Positions 27,966 to 37,286 of a DNA stretch of 64,000 bases are shown here, in pieces (the stretch's first letter is position 1; each line of letters begins with the position of its first letter). Location of the stretch: NCBI GenBank assembly GCA_021151765.1, contig JAGKWR010000011.1, forward strand, positions 1 to 64,000. The letters are read 5' to 3'. A model generated the notes under the pieces. It was not told where the DNA came from and made no database searches. It saw nothing but the letters and a program-made list of their open reading frames with translations. Source of the stretch: Alphaproteobacteria bacterium. Its GTDB lineage: Bacteria; Pseudomonadota; Alphaproteobacteria; Rickettsiales; UBA1997. The position numbers and the translations under genes were made by a program.

Positions 27966-28802
27966 TTAAATTACTGTTAAAAATAATCCCAACTCATCAG
28001 CTTTTTTGATCACTTCTTCTTTTTGCAAAACCAGAGTTGAACCAGCTTGAATCGCGATTCCGCTAATTTTTGACTCAAAACAATTTTTGATCGTTTCTAC
28101 ACCAATTGTTGGCAAATCGGCTTTCATATTTTGTTTGGCTTTTTTCATCTTAACCAAAACAGCATTTTTGACGTAATCAGCTTGCAGATTTTTGCATCTT
28201 TTGATCATTTCGTCAGTGCCTTCCAAAGCTTCAACTGCAACGATTTGCTTTTGAGCGATCACCAAAGATTGGCCAACATCAAATTGTGAAAAGCTTTTTA
28301 TGGCTTTCACGCCAAGAGCAATATCTTCGAGGTTTTCTTTATTTGGTTTGATTATAGTGAGAGTTGTTTTTTGCGAAACCACACAATCAAGCAGCTGATC
28401 AATTCTTAAAATACGGAAACCTTCTTTTTCGAAAAACTTGATCACAGTTGTCAAAACTGCATCATCGCCTAAAATTTTATTAGCCAAAATTTTTGCCAGC
28501 AAACCGGCGCCGCGTTTATCAACTTTCAATGACGCAAAGTTTGGTTTGGTAACGCCACCAATAAAAACGATGTTTTTGATCTGATTTTTTTGTAGCTCAG
28601 ATAGAAATCTTTCGAGTTCACCATAAGCAATTTTGATGGGAGAAAAAGCTGAATAATCAATTTCGTAATTTTCTCCGACCAATAAAAATAATATAAATTT
28701 GCGACCTTTTTTTTGACAATCTTCAATCAACATCATCGGCAAAGAACCACGTCCGGCAAAGATTGCTAAAGGTTCGTTTAAAAATTGCTCAGATGATTTC
28801 AT
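27966..28802 (-). CDS. lpxI: UDP-2,3-diacylglucosamine pyrophosphatase LpxI
   Basis: 278 residues of the DUF1009/LpxI family. PLAIFAGRGSLPMMLIEDC at the start and GDDAVLTTVIKFFEKEGF, LPTIGVETIKNC and GIAIQAGSTLVL further on are family hallmarks. LpxI performs the lipid A step catalysed by LpxH in enterics and is the usual alphaproteobacterial form, so the cell makes lipid A. It follows the small hypothetical gene by 8 bp. Confidence 0.92.
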   Translation of the reverse strand: MKSSEQFLNEPLAIFAGRGSLPMMLIEDCQKKGRKFILFLLVGENYEIDYSAFSPIKIAYGELERFLSELQKNQIKNIVFIGGVTKPNFASLKVDKRGAGLLAKILANKILGDDAVLTTVIKFFEKEGFRILRIDQLLDCVVSQKTTLTIIKPNKENLEDIALGVKAIKSFSQFDVGQSLVIAQKQIVAVEALEGTDEMIKRCKNLQADYVKNAVLVKMKKAKQNMKADLPTIGVETIKNCFESKISGIAIQAGSTLVLQKEEVIKKADELGLFLTVI

Positions 28803-28810
28803 AAATGATT

Positions 28811-29134
28811 TTATTTGCTTTGTGACTGTTGTGTAAAATTTTCCAACTTTTCAGCATTAACTACTTTGATTGAAGCATCTGGAATATCAATTTTAGTACC
28901 CCATCTCTCTTCTAATTCTTTGGCGAATTTAGGATTTATGTAAAAATCTTCATCTCCAAAATGATCTATATCCTCATGCGGTAAATTTTTAAATTTTTCC
29001 TTTTCTCTCTCTTCCTTCTCTTGTTCTTCTTTGGTTGTTAAAGTATGAATATTTTTAATAGCTGGAATATTTGATTTAGCTGCATTGGTAGCAATAGATG
29101 GAACTACTTTCGAGATTTTAAAAAAATTTCGCAT
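28811..29134 (-). CDS. Hypothetical protein with charged helix
   Basis: 107 residues from ATG 29134; the frame also allows a TTG at 29143. The N-terminus is basic and amphipathic (MRNFFKISKVVPSIATNAAKS), then comes a dense Glu/Lys helix (KEEQEKEEREKEKF) and a C-terminal part, DFYINPKFAKELEERWGTKIDIPD. Not recognised. It sits between lipA and lpxI in a tightly spaced run. Confidence 0.55.
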   Translation of the reverse strand: MRNFFKISKVVPSIATNAAKSNIPAIKNIHTLTTKEEQEKEEREKEKFKNLPHEDIDHFGDEDFYINPKFAKELEERWGTKIDIPDASIKVVNAEKLENFTQQSQSK

Positions 29135-29146
29135 AAGCACCAATAA

Positions 29147-30136
29147 TTAATTTTTCTTCTCGGATAATCTGCGATTTCTCTCATCACGCATTTTAGCAAA
29201 ATCATCACCAGCGTGATATGAAGAACGAGTTAATGGGCTTGAAGAAACCATCAAAAAACCTTTGTTATAAGCCATTTTTTTGTAAAATTCGAACTCATCA
29301 GGATGAACATAACGATCAACCGGCGCGTGACGCAAAGTTGGACGCAAATATTGACCAATTGTCAAAAAGTCGATGTCAGCACAACGCATATCATCCATAA
29401 CTTGCAGAACTTGTTCTTTAGTTTCACCAAGACCAACCATCAAACCCGATTTTGTAAAAATTGACGGGTCAATTTCTTTAACGCGCTTCAATAAATTTAA
29501 AGAGTGGAAATAACGCGCACCAGGGCGAATTGTGGTGTAAAGACCAGGAACAGTTTCGATATTGTGGTTAAAAACGTCGGGCTTTGCAGCGACAACTTTT
29601 TCTAAAGCGCTATCAGGTTTACGTAAAAAATCCGGGGTTAAAATTTCGATGGTGGTTTGCGGCGATTTACGACGCACATTTTCGATACATTTAACGAACT
29701 GATCTGCACCGCCGTCAGCTAGATCATCGCGATCAACCGAAGTAATCACAATATGTTTCAAACCCGAAACTTTGGCAACATCACCAACATTTTCAGGCTC
29801 GTGAGGATTTACCATGTCTGGCTTGCCAGTTTCAATATTACAAAATGAACAAGCTCGCGTACAAACTGAACCCAAAATCATCACAGTTGCATGCTTTTGC
29901 GCCCAACATTCTCCAATATTTGGACAAGCAGCTTCCTCGCAAACTGTGTGCAATTTCTTCTCATTTAAAAGCTCTTTGGTTTCGTAATAACCTTTCGATT
30001 GCGGCGCTTTAACACGAATCCAATCAGGTTTACGCTCCATTTTTTCTTTCGGAAAATTTTGAGCAAAACCCATCAAATCTTTATTATCTTTTTTTGCGAT
30101 CTGTCCGGATTCGCGTTTTTCTTCTCTAGTTTGCAT
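29147..30136 (-). CDS. lipA: Lipoyl synthase
   Basis: Radical SAM enzyme that inserts two sulfurs into protein-bound octanoate. The 329-residue chain has the auxiliary cluster motif CEEAACPNIGECW, the radical SAM motif CTRACSFCNIETG and the C-terminal RSSYHA that ligates the auxiliary cluster. Length is normal. It begins 11 bp after phoU. lipB is not in the window. Confidence 0.97.
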   Translation of the reverse strand: MQTREEKRESGQIAKKDNKDLMGFAQNFPKEKMERKPDWIRVKAPQSKGYYETKELLNEKKLHTVCEEAACPNIGECWAQKHATVMILGSVCTRACSFCNIETGKPDMVNPHEPENVGDVAKVSGLKHIVITSVDRDDLADGGADQFVKCIENVRRKSPQTTIEILTPDFLRKPDSALEKVVAAKPDVFNHNIETVPGLYTTIRPGARYFHSLNLLKRVKEIDPSIFTKSGLMVGLGETKEQVLQVMDDMRCADIDFLTIGQYLRPTLRHAPVDRYVHPDEFEFYKKMAYNKGFLMVSSSPLTRSSYHAGDDFAKMRDERNRRLSEKKN

Positions 30137-30147
30137 GGAACAACTTG

Positions 30148-30816
30148 TTATTTATTTTCACCAGTTTCGCCGGTAACAACGTATTTAGTGATTTCAGCGA
30201 TATTTGTTGAGTGATCTGCCAAACGCTCAAAACTTTTAGCGATGAACAAAATATTAATGATTTTTTCAGCTTGTTCTTTGCTGAAAGAATCAGCTTCCAA
30301 AATGCTAAACAAGCTGCTGTAAATATCGTCAATCGTATCATCTTGTTTTAAAACTTGATCAGCCATTTCAACATCTTGATCGTTAAATGCCAAAATCGAA
30401 TCACGCACCATCACTTTCGACAGCTCAACCATTTCAAGCAAAGAATTTTTTACATTTCCTTCAAAAGATTTTACGCCAATACGATCAATTTTTTTGATAA
30501 TACTTTTAGCTTGATCGCCAACACGTTCTAGGTTTGAAGAAACTTTCAAAGCCGAAACGATGTAGCGTAAGTCAACCGCCATTGGTTGACGCAACGCCAA
30601 TAAAGTTGTGATTTTGCGTTCAATCAAAAAATCCAAAGAATTGATTTTGTAATCATGAGCTGAGATTTTTTCTAAATAATTCTCATCACCGCCGCGAATC
30701 ATTTCCGCCACCATTTCAACCGAAGTTGAAACTAGAGACATCATTTCATCAAGCGTTGCCGCAATTGCTTGCAATTCTTTGTCGTAAGATTTGACGGTAT
30801 GTTCTTTTAAGCTCAT
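30148..30816 (-). CDS. phoU: Phosphate signalling protein PhoU
   Basis: 222 residues forming two three-helix PhoU repeats; the conserved E/D-x-x-x-D metal sites appear in SSNLERVGDQAKSI and AKSFERLADHSTNIAEI. PhoU links the Pst transporter to the PhoR kinase and limits phosphate uptake. pstSCAB are not adjacent. It heads the minus-strand run and is divergent from purD. Confidence 0.93.
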   Translation of the reverse strand: MSLKEHTVKSYDKELQAIAATLDEMMSLVSTSVEMVAEMIRGGDENYLEKISAHDYKINSLDFLIERKITTLLALRQPMAVDLRYIVSALKVSSNLERVGDQAKSIIKKIDRIGVKSFEGNVKNSLLEMVELSKVMVRDSILAFNDQDVEMADQVLKQDDTIDDIYSSLFSILEADSFSKEQAEKIINILFIAKSFERLADHSTNIAEITKYVVTGETGENK

Positions 30817-30908
30817 GATTTTTATGGATTTAGGTTTTGATTTTTGAATCGCGCTAGGCTTAAGATGTTAAATCGTAAATTTAAATCTAAAATCACAATT
30901 CTTCTCCA

Positions 30909-32180
30909 ATGAAAAAAATTCTGGTTATCGGCTCTGGCGGCAGAGAACATGCAATTTGCGAACAATTTAAAAAATCTGCTAAACTAGAAAAACTATTTTG
31001 TTTGCCGGGGAATGCCGGAATTGCTGCAGTGGCGCAAATAGTTGAAGGAATCAAAATTGATGAACATCAAAAAATTATCGACTTTTGTCGTGAGCAAAAA
31101 ATCGATTTCGTCTTCGTTGGCCCTGAACAACCTTTAGTTAACGGGCTTGTCGATGATTTAGAAAAAGCCAATATCCGCGCCTTCGGCCCTTCAAAAAGAG
31201 CTGCTTTGCTTGAAGGTTCTAAAGTTTTCATGAAAAAAATCGCTGTCGATAACCAAGTTCCAACCGCTGCTTACGATGTATTTTTCGACAAAGAACTGGC
31301 AATTCGTTTCGCCAAAAAAATTGGCTTTCCTTGCGTTATCAAAGCTGATGGCTTGGCAGCCGGAAAAGGCGTAATTATTGCGCAAAATATCAAAGAAGTT
31401 GAAGATGTTGTTGAAGAAATTTTCTTAGGAAAATTCGGTGAAGCCGGTCGACAAATCATTATCGAAGAATTTCTTGATGGCTTTGAAGCAAGTTATTTCG
31501 TGTTGTGCGACGGCGATAATTTCGTACCACTTGGTTTTGCTCACGATCACAAAAAAGTCGGCGAAAATGAAACCGGCCCAAACACTGGTGGAATGGGCAC
31601 TTTCGCGCCTTCGCCATTGATTGATCACGAGATGGAAAAAAATATCATCGAAACCATCATTCGCCCAACTTTGGATGGCATGAATAGAATTAAAGTGCCG
31701 TTTTGCGGAATTTTATTTGCTGGCTTAATGATCGGTAAAAATGGCGCGAAACTTTTGGAATTTAACGCGCGTTTTGGCGATCCGGAAACTCAAGTTATTT
31801 TGCCTAGAATCAAAACTGATTTCATCGACTTAATCGAAAATGCAATCGATAAAAAACTCAATCAAACGACAGTCGAATTTGATGAAAATAAAAAGTTAGT
31901 TTGCGTTGTAATGGCCGCCAAAGGCTATCCCGAAAATTACGAAAAAGGCACTGAAATCAAGAATTTAGAGCAAGCCGCACAAGTTTCTGGCGTTAAAATT
32001 TTGCACGCTGGAACTGCAAAAAAAGACAACAAAATTGTCGCAAACGGCGGACGCGTTTTAAATATAGTTGCTGAATCTGACAGCTTCAAAGACGCTCGCA
32101 ACAAAGCTTACGAAGCAATTTCTAAAATCGATTGGAAAGAAGGTTTCTGCCGAAAAGACATTGGTGCGAAAGCGGAGTAA
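30909..32180 (+). CDS. purD: Phosphoribosylamine-glycine ligase
   Basis: Second step of purine synthesis. The 423 residues show the ATP-grasp layout: KILVIGSGGREHAICEQF at the N-terminus, FVFVGPEQPLVNG, PCVIKADGLAAGKGVIIA, GPNTGGMGTFAPSP and LEFNARFGDPETQVILPR. Length is normal. It is transcribed alone and converges on the GNAT-like gene with 3 bp between stops. Confidence 0.96.
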   Translation: MKKILVIGSGGREHAICEQFKKSAKLEKLFCLPGNAGIAAVAQIVEGIKIDEHQKIIDFCREQKIDFVFVGPEQPLVNGLVDDLEKANIRAFGPSKRAALLEGSKVFMKKIAVDNQVPTAAYDVFFDKELAIRFAKKIGFPCVIKADGLAAGKGVIIAQNIKEVEDVVEEIFLGKFGEAGRQIIIEEFLDGFEASYFVLCDGDNFVPLGFAHDHKKVGENETGPNTGGMGTFAPSPLIDHEMEKNIIETIIRPTLDGMNRIKVPFCGILFAGLMIGKNGAKLLEFNARFGDPETQVILPRIKTDFIDLIENAIDKKLNQTTVEFDENKKLVCVVMAAKGYPENYEKGTEIKNLEQAAQVSGVKILHAGTAKKDNKIVANGGRVLNIVAESDSFKDARNKAYEAISKIDWKEGFCRKDIGAKAE

Positions 32181-32183
32181 TAA

Positions 32184-33296
32184 TTATCTTTCGTTGCTTG
32201 AATTCGGTGTTTCTTGACTTGAAGATTCTGAAGTCAAAGCAACCCAAGAAGTTTTTTTACTTTTAACTTTTTCTATTCCTTTTTTTGCCAAAAACTCTTT
32301 TCTGTTTTCTCTCACCTCTAGATATAAAGATTTTCTTTTCTCTTGATCACTTATTGCTTCTTCAGCAATTGGCTTAGCTTCATTTTGAATTCTTCCTGAC
32401 AAAAAAAATCCACGCACGTCTGTACAAGAAGGAATTTTATCTTCCGCAGACATTGCAGTAGTTTCTTTCGCAATTTCTTTTTGCTCTTTTAAAGCCTCAT
32501 CAACTTTATCTTCGTCAATTCTAAATTGACCATCGGCTCTATCTTCAGTAAAAGATTCCAGAGGCAAATGTTCTGGATGAATAAAATTAGCATATTTTTT
32601 CGGACCTTTAGGATGATCATTCCAACGATTCTGCAAGCTATTTTCTGTAAAACGATCGTTCCACATTTTGGCGTAAGCTGGCAAATTAAGCGCATAATTA
32701 AATTCTGAGCCATCAGCTTCTAAAGCATTGGCAGCCATAATCGAAACTGTGAATTGAAATGGCGCTTCCAAACCTTTTCTTTTCGGATTGACCATCATCG
32801 TCATAAATTTATCAAAACCAGCTGAAAAAAGACCTTTACCGCGATATTCTTCAGACATCGCGATTGAATCAAAAAATATGAAAGTCTTAATTTCGTCAGA
32901 AACTTTATAATTAGTTCTCTGCCACTCTTGGTTTATATTCATCAACATCATGCCAACAAACTTTTGATCACCATTTTCCAAAACCAACATAATCTGATTA
33001 GAACCATAATAATTCATTGATTTAACCAAATAACCTGTCGCTAGATCAAATACTGCATCTTTATCAAAGTCAGGGGCAAAGTTTATCCCAGTCATAACTC
33101 GTGACTTACCTTCTTGATCAATTTTTTTTTGTTGTTCTGCAAGCGCATCTTCATTGATGTGAGAAATAGCAATAATAGCTTCCGGATGCTTTCTCGCTTC
33201 TTGAGAACTTGTTACGATCGACAAATAAAAATCTTCATCACCAATACTACCAATATACTTTCTTTTACCGTCTAACTTTTCAAATGCGTGCAACAT
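32184..33296 (-). CDS. GNAT-like N-acetyltransferase domain protein
   Basis: 370 residues. The middle (about 60-230) contains FIFFDSIAMSEEYRGKGLFSAGFDKFMTMM, matching the GNAT acetyl-CoA motif (Q/R-x-x-G-x-G/A) after the central strand. The last 110 residues are charged and probably disordered. Substrate unknown. It starts 21 bp after ftsL, where ftsI would be expected in a standard dcw cluster, so it was probably inserted there. Confidence 0.55.
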   Translation of the reverse strand: MLHAFEKLDGKRKYIGSIGDEDFYLSIVTSSQEARKHPEAIIAISHINEDALAEQQKKIDQEGKSRVMTGINFAPDFDKDAVFDLATGYLVKSMNYYGSNQIMLVLENGDQKFVGMMLMNINQEWQRTNYKVSDEIKTFIFFDSIAMSEEYRGKGLFSAGFDKFMTMMVNPKRKGLEAPFQFTVSIMAANALEADGSEFNYALNLPAYAKMWNDRFTENSLQNRWNDHPKGPKKYANFIHPEHLPLESFTEDRADGQFRIDEDKVDEALKEQKEIAKETTAMSAEDKIPSCTDVRGFFLSGRIQNEAKPIAEEAISDQEKRKSLYLEVRENRKEFLAKKGIEKVKSKKTSWVALTSESSSQETPNSSNER

Positions 33297-33317
33297 TATT
33301 AGGCGAGTTTGAATTAA

Positions 33318-33695
33318 CTAAAAAGAAATCGATTTATTGATTTCATTAGATGCAACGCTTTGCTCTTCAACTTTCTGATAGTTCGTCAAATAATATTGCT
33401 CTAACTTATCTTCACCTTTGATTTGGCTGGCTAAAGCGTAGCCGTTATCTTGCAAATAATGCGAAGCCAAAGTGCGCAATCTTTCTGGTCTGGTTAAATA
33501 AACCCATTCAACTTCCAAAAGCTGAATTTTGTCGCGATAAGCCACGATGTCAGTTTCAGTTTTAGAAATTTCATCTTGCAAAGCTTCAACTTTAAACTGC
33601 ACTGTAAACATCAAAATGATGCTGAAGAAAATAGCAGCCAGCAGCGTTGTATTTGCTAGATAAAAACCATTAATTTGATTGCGTAATTCTTGCAT
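33318..33695 (-). CDS. ftsL: FtsL-like cell division protein
   Basis: 125 residues from ATG 33695. The frame extends to 33779 inside rsmH, but the internal start avoids the overlap and gives the normal FtsL topology: short cytoplasmic tail, one membrane helix (TTLLAAIFFSIILMFTVQF) and a periplasmic coiled coil (VEALQDEISKTETDIVAYRDKIQLLEVEWVYLTRPERLRTLA). WVYLTRPERL is the FtsL signature. Position directly after mraZ-rsmH confirms the call. It forms the FtsQLB subcomplex of the divisome. Confidence 0.85.
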   Translation of the reverse strand: MQELRNQINGFYLANTTLLAAIFFSIILMFTVQFKVEALQDEISKTETDIVAYRDKIQLLEVEWVYLTRPERLRTLASHYLQDNGYALASQIKGEDKLEQYYLTNYQKVEEQSVASNEINKSISF

Positions 33696-33702
33696 TCCTA
33701 AA

Positions 33703-34635
33703 TTAAAGTTTGATCGCAACACGCATCTTTGAAGAGCGCGAACGAGGGTTAATAGCAATTTCTTCAGCTGTTGGAGCAATTGCCGACTTAGTTACCACGT
33801 GAAAATTTTTATGAGAATTGTCGCAGTTAGATTGCGGCTGATAACGTGAAAATGTTTGATCCAAACCCGCTTCTTTTTTTAAGAAACTTTTCACAATTGA
33901 ATCTTCCAAAGAGTGAAAGGAAACTACTACAAGTCGGCCACCTTTTTTCAAAAGATTTGAACTTGCAGCCAAAGCAGCTTTTAGCTCATCTAATTCTTGG
34001 TTCACAAAAATTCGAAGTGCTTGAAAGGTTCTAGTTGCCGGATCGGTTTTTGAATATCCGCGATAGAGAGATCGAACTATCTCGGCTAGATCGCGGCAAC
34101 TAGTGACTGGAGAGCTCTTGCGAGCAATAACAATTTTCTTAGCGATTTGTTTCGCTTTTGGTTCTTCACCAAATTCTTTGATAATTTTTGCGAGCTCTGC
34201 TTCTGCAAATTCGTTTACTAATTCGTAAGCACTAAACGGATTTTGTTGATCCATGCGCATATCTAAACGAGCTTCTGAATCAAAAGAAAAACCACGAGAT
34301 TTATCATCAAGCTGCATTGAAGAAACGCCAATGTCCAAAACCATGCCATCTAGTTCAGTGACGTTTTTTTCCGCCAATAATTTTTCACTATCAGAAAATT
34401 TACCGCGCAAAAATGTGAAATTTTTCGGAAAAGATTTTTCTAAAACTGCAGCGAATTTTTTTGCCGATTCATCGCGATCAATTGCGTAAAGATGACAATT
34501 AGCAGAATTTAAAATCGCTTTGCTGTAACCACCTGCTCCGAAAGTTGCGTCCAAAAAGACTTCGCCATCTTTTGGCGCTAAATGTTGAATTACTTCATTA
34601 ATCAAAACTGGTTTGTGGAAAGCGAGATTATCCAT
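33703..34635 (-). CDS. rsmH: 16S rRNA m4C1402 methyltransferase
   Basis: 310 residues. SAM-binding DATFGAGGYSKAIL and YAIDRDESA, then LDIGVSSMQLDDKSRGFSFDSEARLDMRMD, FQALRIFVNQELDEL and VVVSFHSLEDSIVK are RsmH (MraW) hallmarks. It methylates N4 of C1402 in 16S rRNA. It overlaps the end of mraZ by 8 bp in the classic dcw order. Confidence 0.96.
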   Translation of the reverse strand: MDNLAFHKPVLINEVIQHLAPKDGEVFLDATFGAGGYSKAILNSANCHLYAIDRDESAKKFAAVLEKSFPKNFTFLRGKFSDSEKLLAEKNVTELDGMVLDIGVSSMQLDDKSRGFSFDSEARLDMRMDQQNPFSAYELVNEFAEAELAKIIKEFGEEPKAKQIAKKIVIARKSSPVTSCRDLAEIVRSLYRGYSKTDPATRTFQALRIFVNQELDELKAALAASSNLLKKGGRLVVVSFHSLEDSIVKSFLKKEAGLDQTFSRYQPQSNCDNSHKNFHVVTKSAIAPTAEEIAINPRSRSSKMRVAIKL

Positions 34636-35083
34636 TTTTCTTTAACCTCACTAAATTCAGTTTGGTTTTGGCTTCATTACGCGATTTCGCCATGTAATCT
34701 TCAAACTTTTTTGGATGCCAAATTTCGAAAGTGGCGCCTTTTCCCACGAAAACTGCCTGATCTTTAATTCCCGCTTTTTTCAACAAGCTTTCCGGCATGA
34801 TAACGCGACCTTCATTGTCGATAGTTAATTGCACAGAACCACCAAGCAAAGCAGTTGCCAAAGCGTCACGCTCTTCAGAAAACGGATCTAAACTGTCGAT
34901 TGATTCAGAGATTTGTTTGATGCGCTCAATGTCACAGCCTTCGATGCAGTCATTTACGAAAGATTCGTAAACAACAACTCCAGAAAATTCCTTATTCACT
35001 AAAGACGAACGAAACTGCGCCGGCACTGATACGCGGCCTTTGCTGTCGATTTTGTTTGTGAATGTTGAAAGGAATAATGCCAT
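34628..35083 (-). CDS. mraZ: Transcriptional regulator MraZ
   Basis: 151 residues with two AbrB-like swapped-hairpin repeats: FTNKIDSKGRVSVPAQFRSSL near the start and LTIDNEGRVIMPESLLKKAG in the second half. MraZ binds repeats of TGGGN-type boxes in its own promoter and sets dcw expression. A TTGACA promoter lies upstream, and TGG-containing boxes at about 10-bp spacing cover it. Confidence 0.95.
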   Translation of the reverse strand: MALFLSTFTNKIDSKGRVSVPAQFRSSLVNKEFSGVVVYESFVNDCIEGCDIERIKQISESIDSLDPFSEERDALATALLGGSVQLTIDNEGRVIMPESLLKKAGIKDQAVFVGKGATFEIWHPKKFEDYMAKSRNEAKTKLNLVRLKKNG

Positions 35084-35092
35084 TTGGCTTTA

Positions 35093-35148
35093 TGGAAATA
35101 TTTTTGGATTTTATGGGATCTCATGGAATTTTGTGTAAAATTATGGAA
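35093..35148. promoter_or_regulatory. Candidate MraZ operator boxes
   Basis: Five TGGRN boxes (TGG at 35093, 35105, 35114, 35124 and 35144, plus strand) lie at 9-12 bp steps with one 20-bp step. They cover the leader and -10 region of mraZ. Only the one at 35114 is a full TGGGA, and they are on the strand opposite the gene, so this is a tentative match to the known MraZ box arrangement. Confidence 0.3.
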
Positions 35149-35165
35149 AAGAATGACTGTGTCAA
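35138..35165 (-). promoter_or_regulatory. Promoter of mraZ-rsmH-ftsL
   Basis: On the minus strand a perfect TTGACA (35165-35160) is followed after 16 bp by TAATTT (35143-35138). Transcription would start about 47 bp before the mraZ ATG. Confidence 0.55.
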
Positions 35166-35266
35166 CCAAAAATAATCAAAATCCCAAAAAAATTTCTGTG
35201 GCAAAAATTCGAACTCGGTTTAGCTTGCAAAGCCTCGTATTTCCTAATCACTTTCAACTTTTCTAA

Positions 35267-36463
35267 ATGACAAATTTTCAAGCCGATAAACACGGCAAAT
35301 TCGGACAATTTGGTGGACGTTATGTTGCAGAAACTTTGATGCCTGCAGTTTTGGAATTAGAAGCCGCTTACAAAGCAGCGAAAAAAGACAAAGAATTTCA
35401 AAAACAGCTGCAATATTACTACGAATATTATGTTGGTCGTCCGAGCCCACTTTACTTGGCTTCACGACTTTCTGAAGAAGTTGGCGGCGCTAAAATTTAT
35501 CTAAAAAGAGACGAGCTGAACCACACCGGATCGCACAAAATCAACAATTGTATTGGTCAAATTTTGCTCGCCAAAAAAATGGGTAAAAAGCGCATAATTG
35601 CTGAAACAGGAGCTGGTCAACACGGTGTTGCAACTGCTACAGTTTGTGCACTTTTCAATTTGCCTTGTACAGTTTATATGGGCGCTAAAGACGTTGAACG
35701 CCAAGCCCCGAACGTCTTTCGTATGAAACTTTTAGGTGCAGAAGTTATTGCTGTAGAAACTGGTTCAAAAAGTTTAAAAAATGCCATCAACGAAGCGATG
35801 CGCGATTGGATTGCAAACGCTCGCGACACTTATTATTTGCTTGGCACAGTTACTGGCCCGCACCCTTACCCATCAATGGTTCGTGACTTCCACTCTGTGA
35901 TTGGTCGCGAAGCTAAAAAACAAATCATGAAAGCTGAAGGAAGACTTCCTGATGCTCTGGTTGCCTGTATTGGAGGTGGTTCAAATTCTATTGGGTTGTT
36001 TTACGATTTTTTGAAAAACGAATCGGTAAAAATGTACGGCGTCGAAGCTGCCGGACATGGGCTTAACACCAAAGAACACGCTGCTTCAATCACTGCTGGC
36101 GAAGTTGCAGTTTTGCACGGTAATAAAACCTATTTCTTGCAAGATTCTGACGGCCAAATTCAAGATGCGCACTCAATTTCTGCCGGACTGGACTATCCAG
36201 GAATCGGCCCAGAACATGCTTATTTACACGATATTGGGCGCGTTAATTACGTAGGAATTACCGACGATGAAGCGATGGAAGCTTTTAAAATGTTGTGTCG
36301 TTTTGAGGGAATTATTCCAGCAATTGAATCTTCGCACGGCATTGCTTACGCCTGCAAATTGGCCAAAACTATGTCCAAAGATCAAATTATTATCGTTAAT
36401 CTTTCTGGCCGCGGCGACAAGGATATCAACACTGCAGCTAATTATTTTGGAGATAAACTGTGA
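35267..36463 (+). CDS. trpB: Tryptophan synthase beta subunit
   Basis: PLP enzyme joining indole and serine. The 398 residues have FGQFGGRYVAETLMPA, the PLP lysine Lys91 in HTGSHKINN, GAGQHGVATATV and CIGGGSNSIGLF. Length is normal for TrpB1. Its TGA overlaps the trpA GTG by 4 bp. The serine it consumes can be made by serA/B/C in this window. No trpEDCF genes are seen here. Confidence 0.97.
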   Translation: MTNFQADKHGKFGQFGGRYVAETLMPAVLELEAAYKAAKKDKEFQKQLQYYYEYYVGRPSPLYLASRLSEEVGGAKIYLKRDELNHTGSHKINNCIGQILLAKKMGKKRIIAETGAGQHGVATATVCALFNLPCTVYMGAKDVERQAPNVFRMKLLGAEVIAVETGSKSLKNAINEAMRDWIANARDTYYLLGTVTGPHPYPSMVRDFHSVIGREAKKQIMKAEGRLPDALVACIGGGSNSIGLFYDFLKNESVKMYGVEAAGHGLNTKEHAASITAGEVAVLHGNKTYFLQDSDGQIQDAHSISAGLDYPGIGPEHAYLHDIGRVNYVGITDDEAMEAFKMLCRFEGIIPAIESSHGIAYACKLAKTMSKDQIIIVNLSGRGDKDINTAANYFGDKL

Positions 36464-37260
36464 GCAGAATTAAAAATAAATTTCAGCAACTAAAGAAACA
36501 AAAAAAAGCAGCTTTTATCGGCTATCTTTGTGCTGGCGATCCTGATTATTTAACGTCTCTGGCCATTTTAAAAGAAATGCCAAAGTCTGGTGTCGACATC
36601 ATCGAAGTTGGCGTTCCTTTTCTTGATCCTGCTGGCGATGGACCAGTTATTGAAGCGGCAGCAAAGCGTGCTATTGCTAACGGCATGACCTTGAAAAAAA
36701 CTTTGCAAATGGTCAGCGAATTTCGTCAAGAAAACCAAGAAACACCAATCGTTTTGATGACATATTTCAATCCACTTTTGAAATATGGTCTGGATAAAAT
36801 TTTTGCTGATGCAGCAAAATCGGGCGTTGATGGCGTTTTGATTGTTGATTTGCCGATGGAAGAAGAAAGTGAAATTGTACCGCACATCAAAGCTGCGAAG
36901 CTTGATTCAATCAGATTAATCGCTCCGACAACCGACTCTGCACGCGCTAAAAAAGTCGTCAAACATGCTGGCGGTTTCGTTTATTTAATTTCGATGCTTG
37001 GCATTACCGGTACTAAAACTGCTGATCCGCAAGAAAATATTGCTAATCTTGAAAATCTCAAAAGCGTTTCAAAGCTACCAATTGCAATCGGTTTCGGAAT
37101 TAAAACGCCCGAGCAAGTTCGCAATTTTTCAGCAATCGGGTTTGATGGCGTTGTTGTTGGCTCAGAAATCGTCAAAACAATTGATCAAAATTTTACTGCA
37201 AAAAAATCTGCCGATGAAATTGTCTCAGCTGTAAAAACTTTATTAGAAACTTTTCGTTAA
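36460..37260 (+). CDS. trpA: Tryptophan synthase alpha subunit
   Basis: TIM-barrel lyase giving indole and glyceraldehyde-3-phosphate from indole-3-glycerol phosphate. From a GTG start that overlaps the trpB stop, 266 residues include IIEVGVPFLDPAGDGPVIEAA with both catalytic acids (the Glu in IEVGVPF and the second Asp in DPAGDGP), VLIVDLPMEE and AIGFGIKTPEQ. It is coupled to trpB. Confidence 0.97.
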   Translation: MSRIKNKFQQLKKQKKAAFIGYLCAGDPDYLTSLAILKEMPKSGVDIIEVGVPFLDPAGDGPVIEAAAKRAIANGMTLKKTLQMVSEFRQENQETPIVLMTYFNPLLKYGLDKIFADAAKSGVDGVLIVDLPMEEESEIVPHIKAAKLDSIRLIAPTTDSARAKKVVKHAGGFVYLISMLGITGTKTADPQENIANLENLKSVSKLPIAIGFGIKTPEQVRNFSAIGFDGVVVGSEIVKTIDQNFTAKKSADEIVSAVKTLLETFR

Positions 37261-37286
37261 ACCTAACCAATTAAGTGTTCCTGAAT

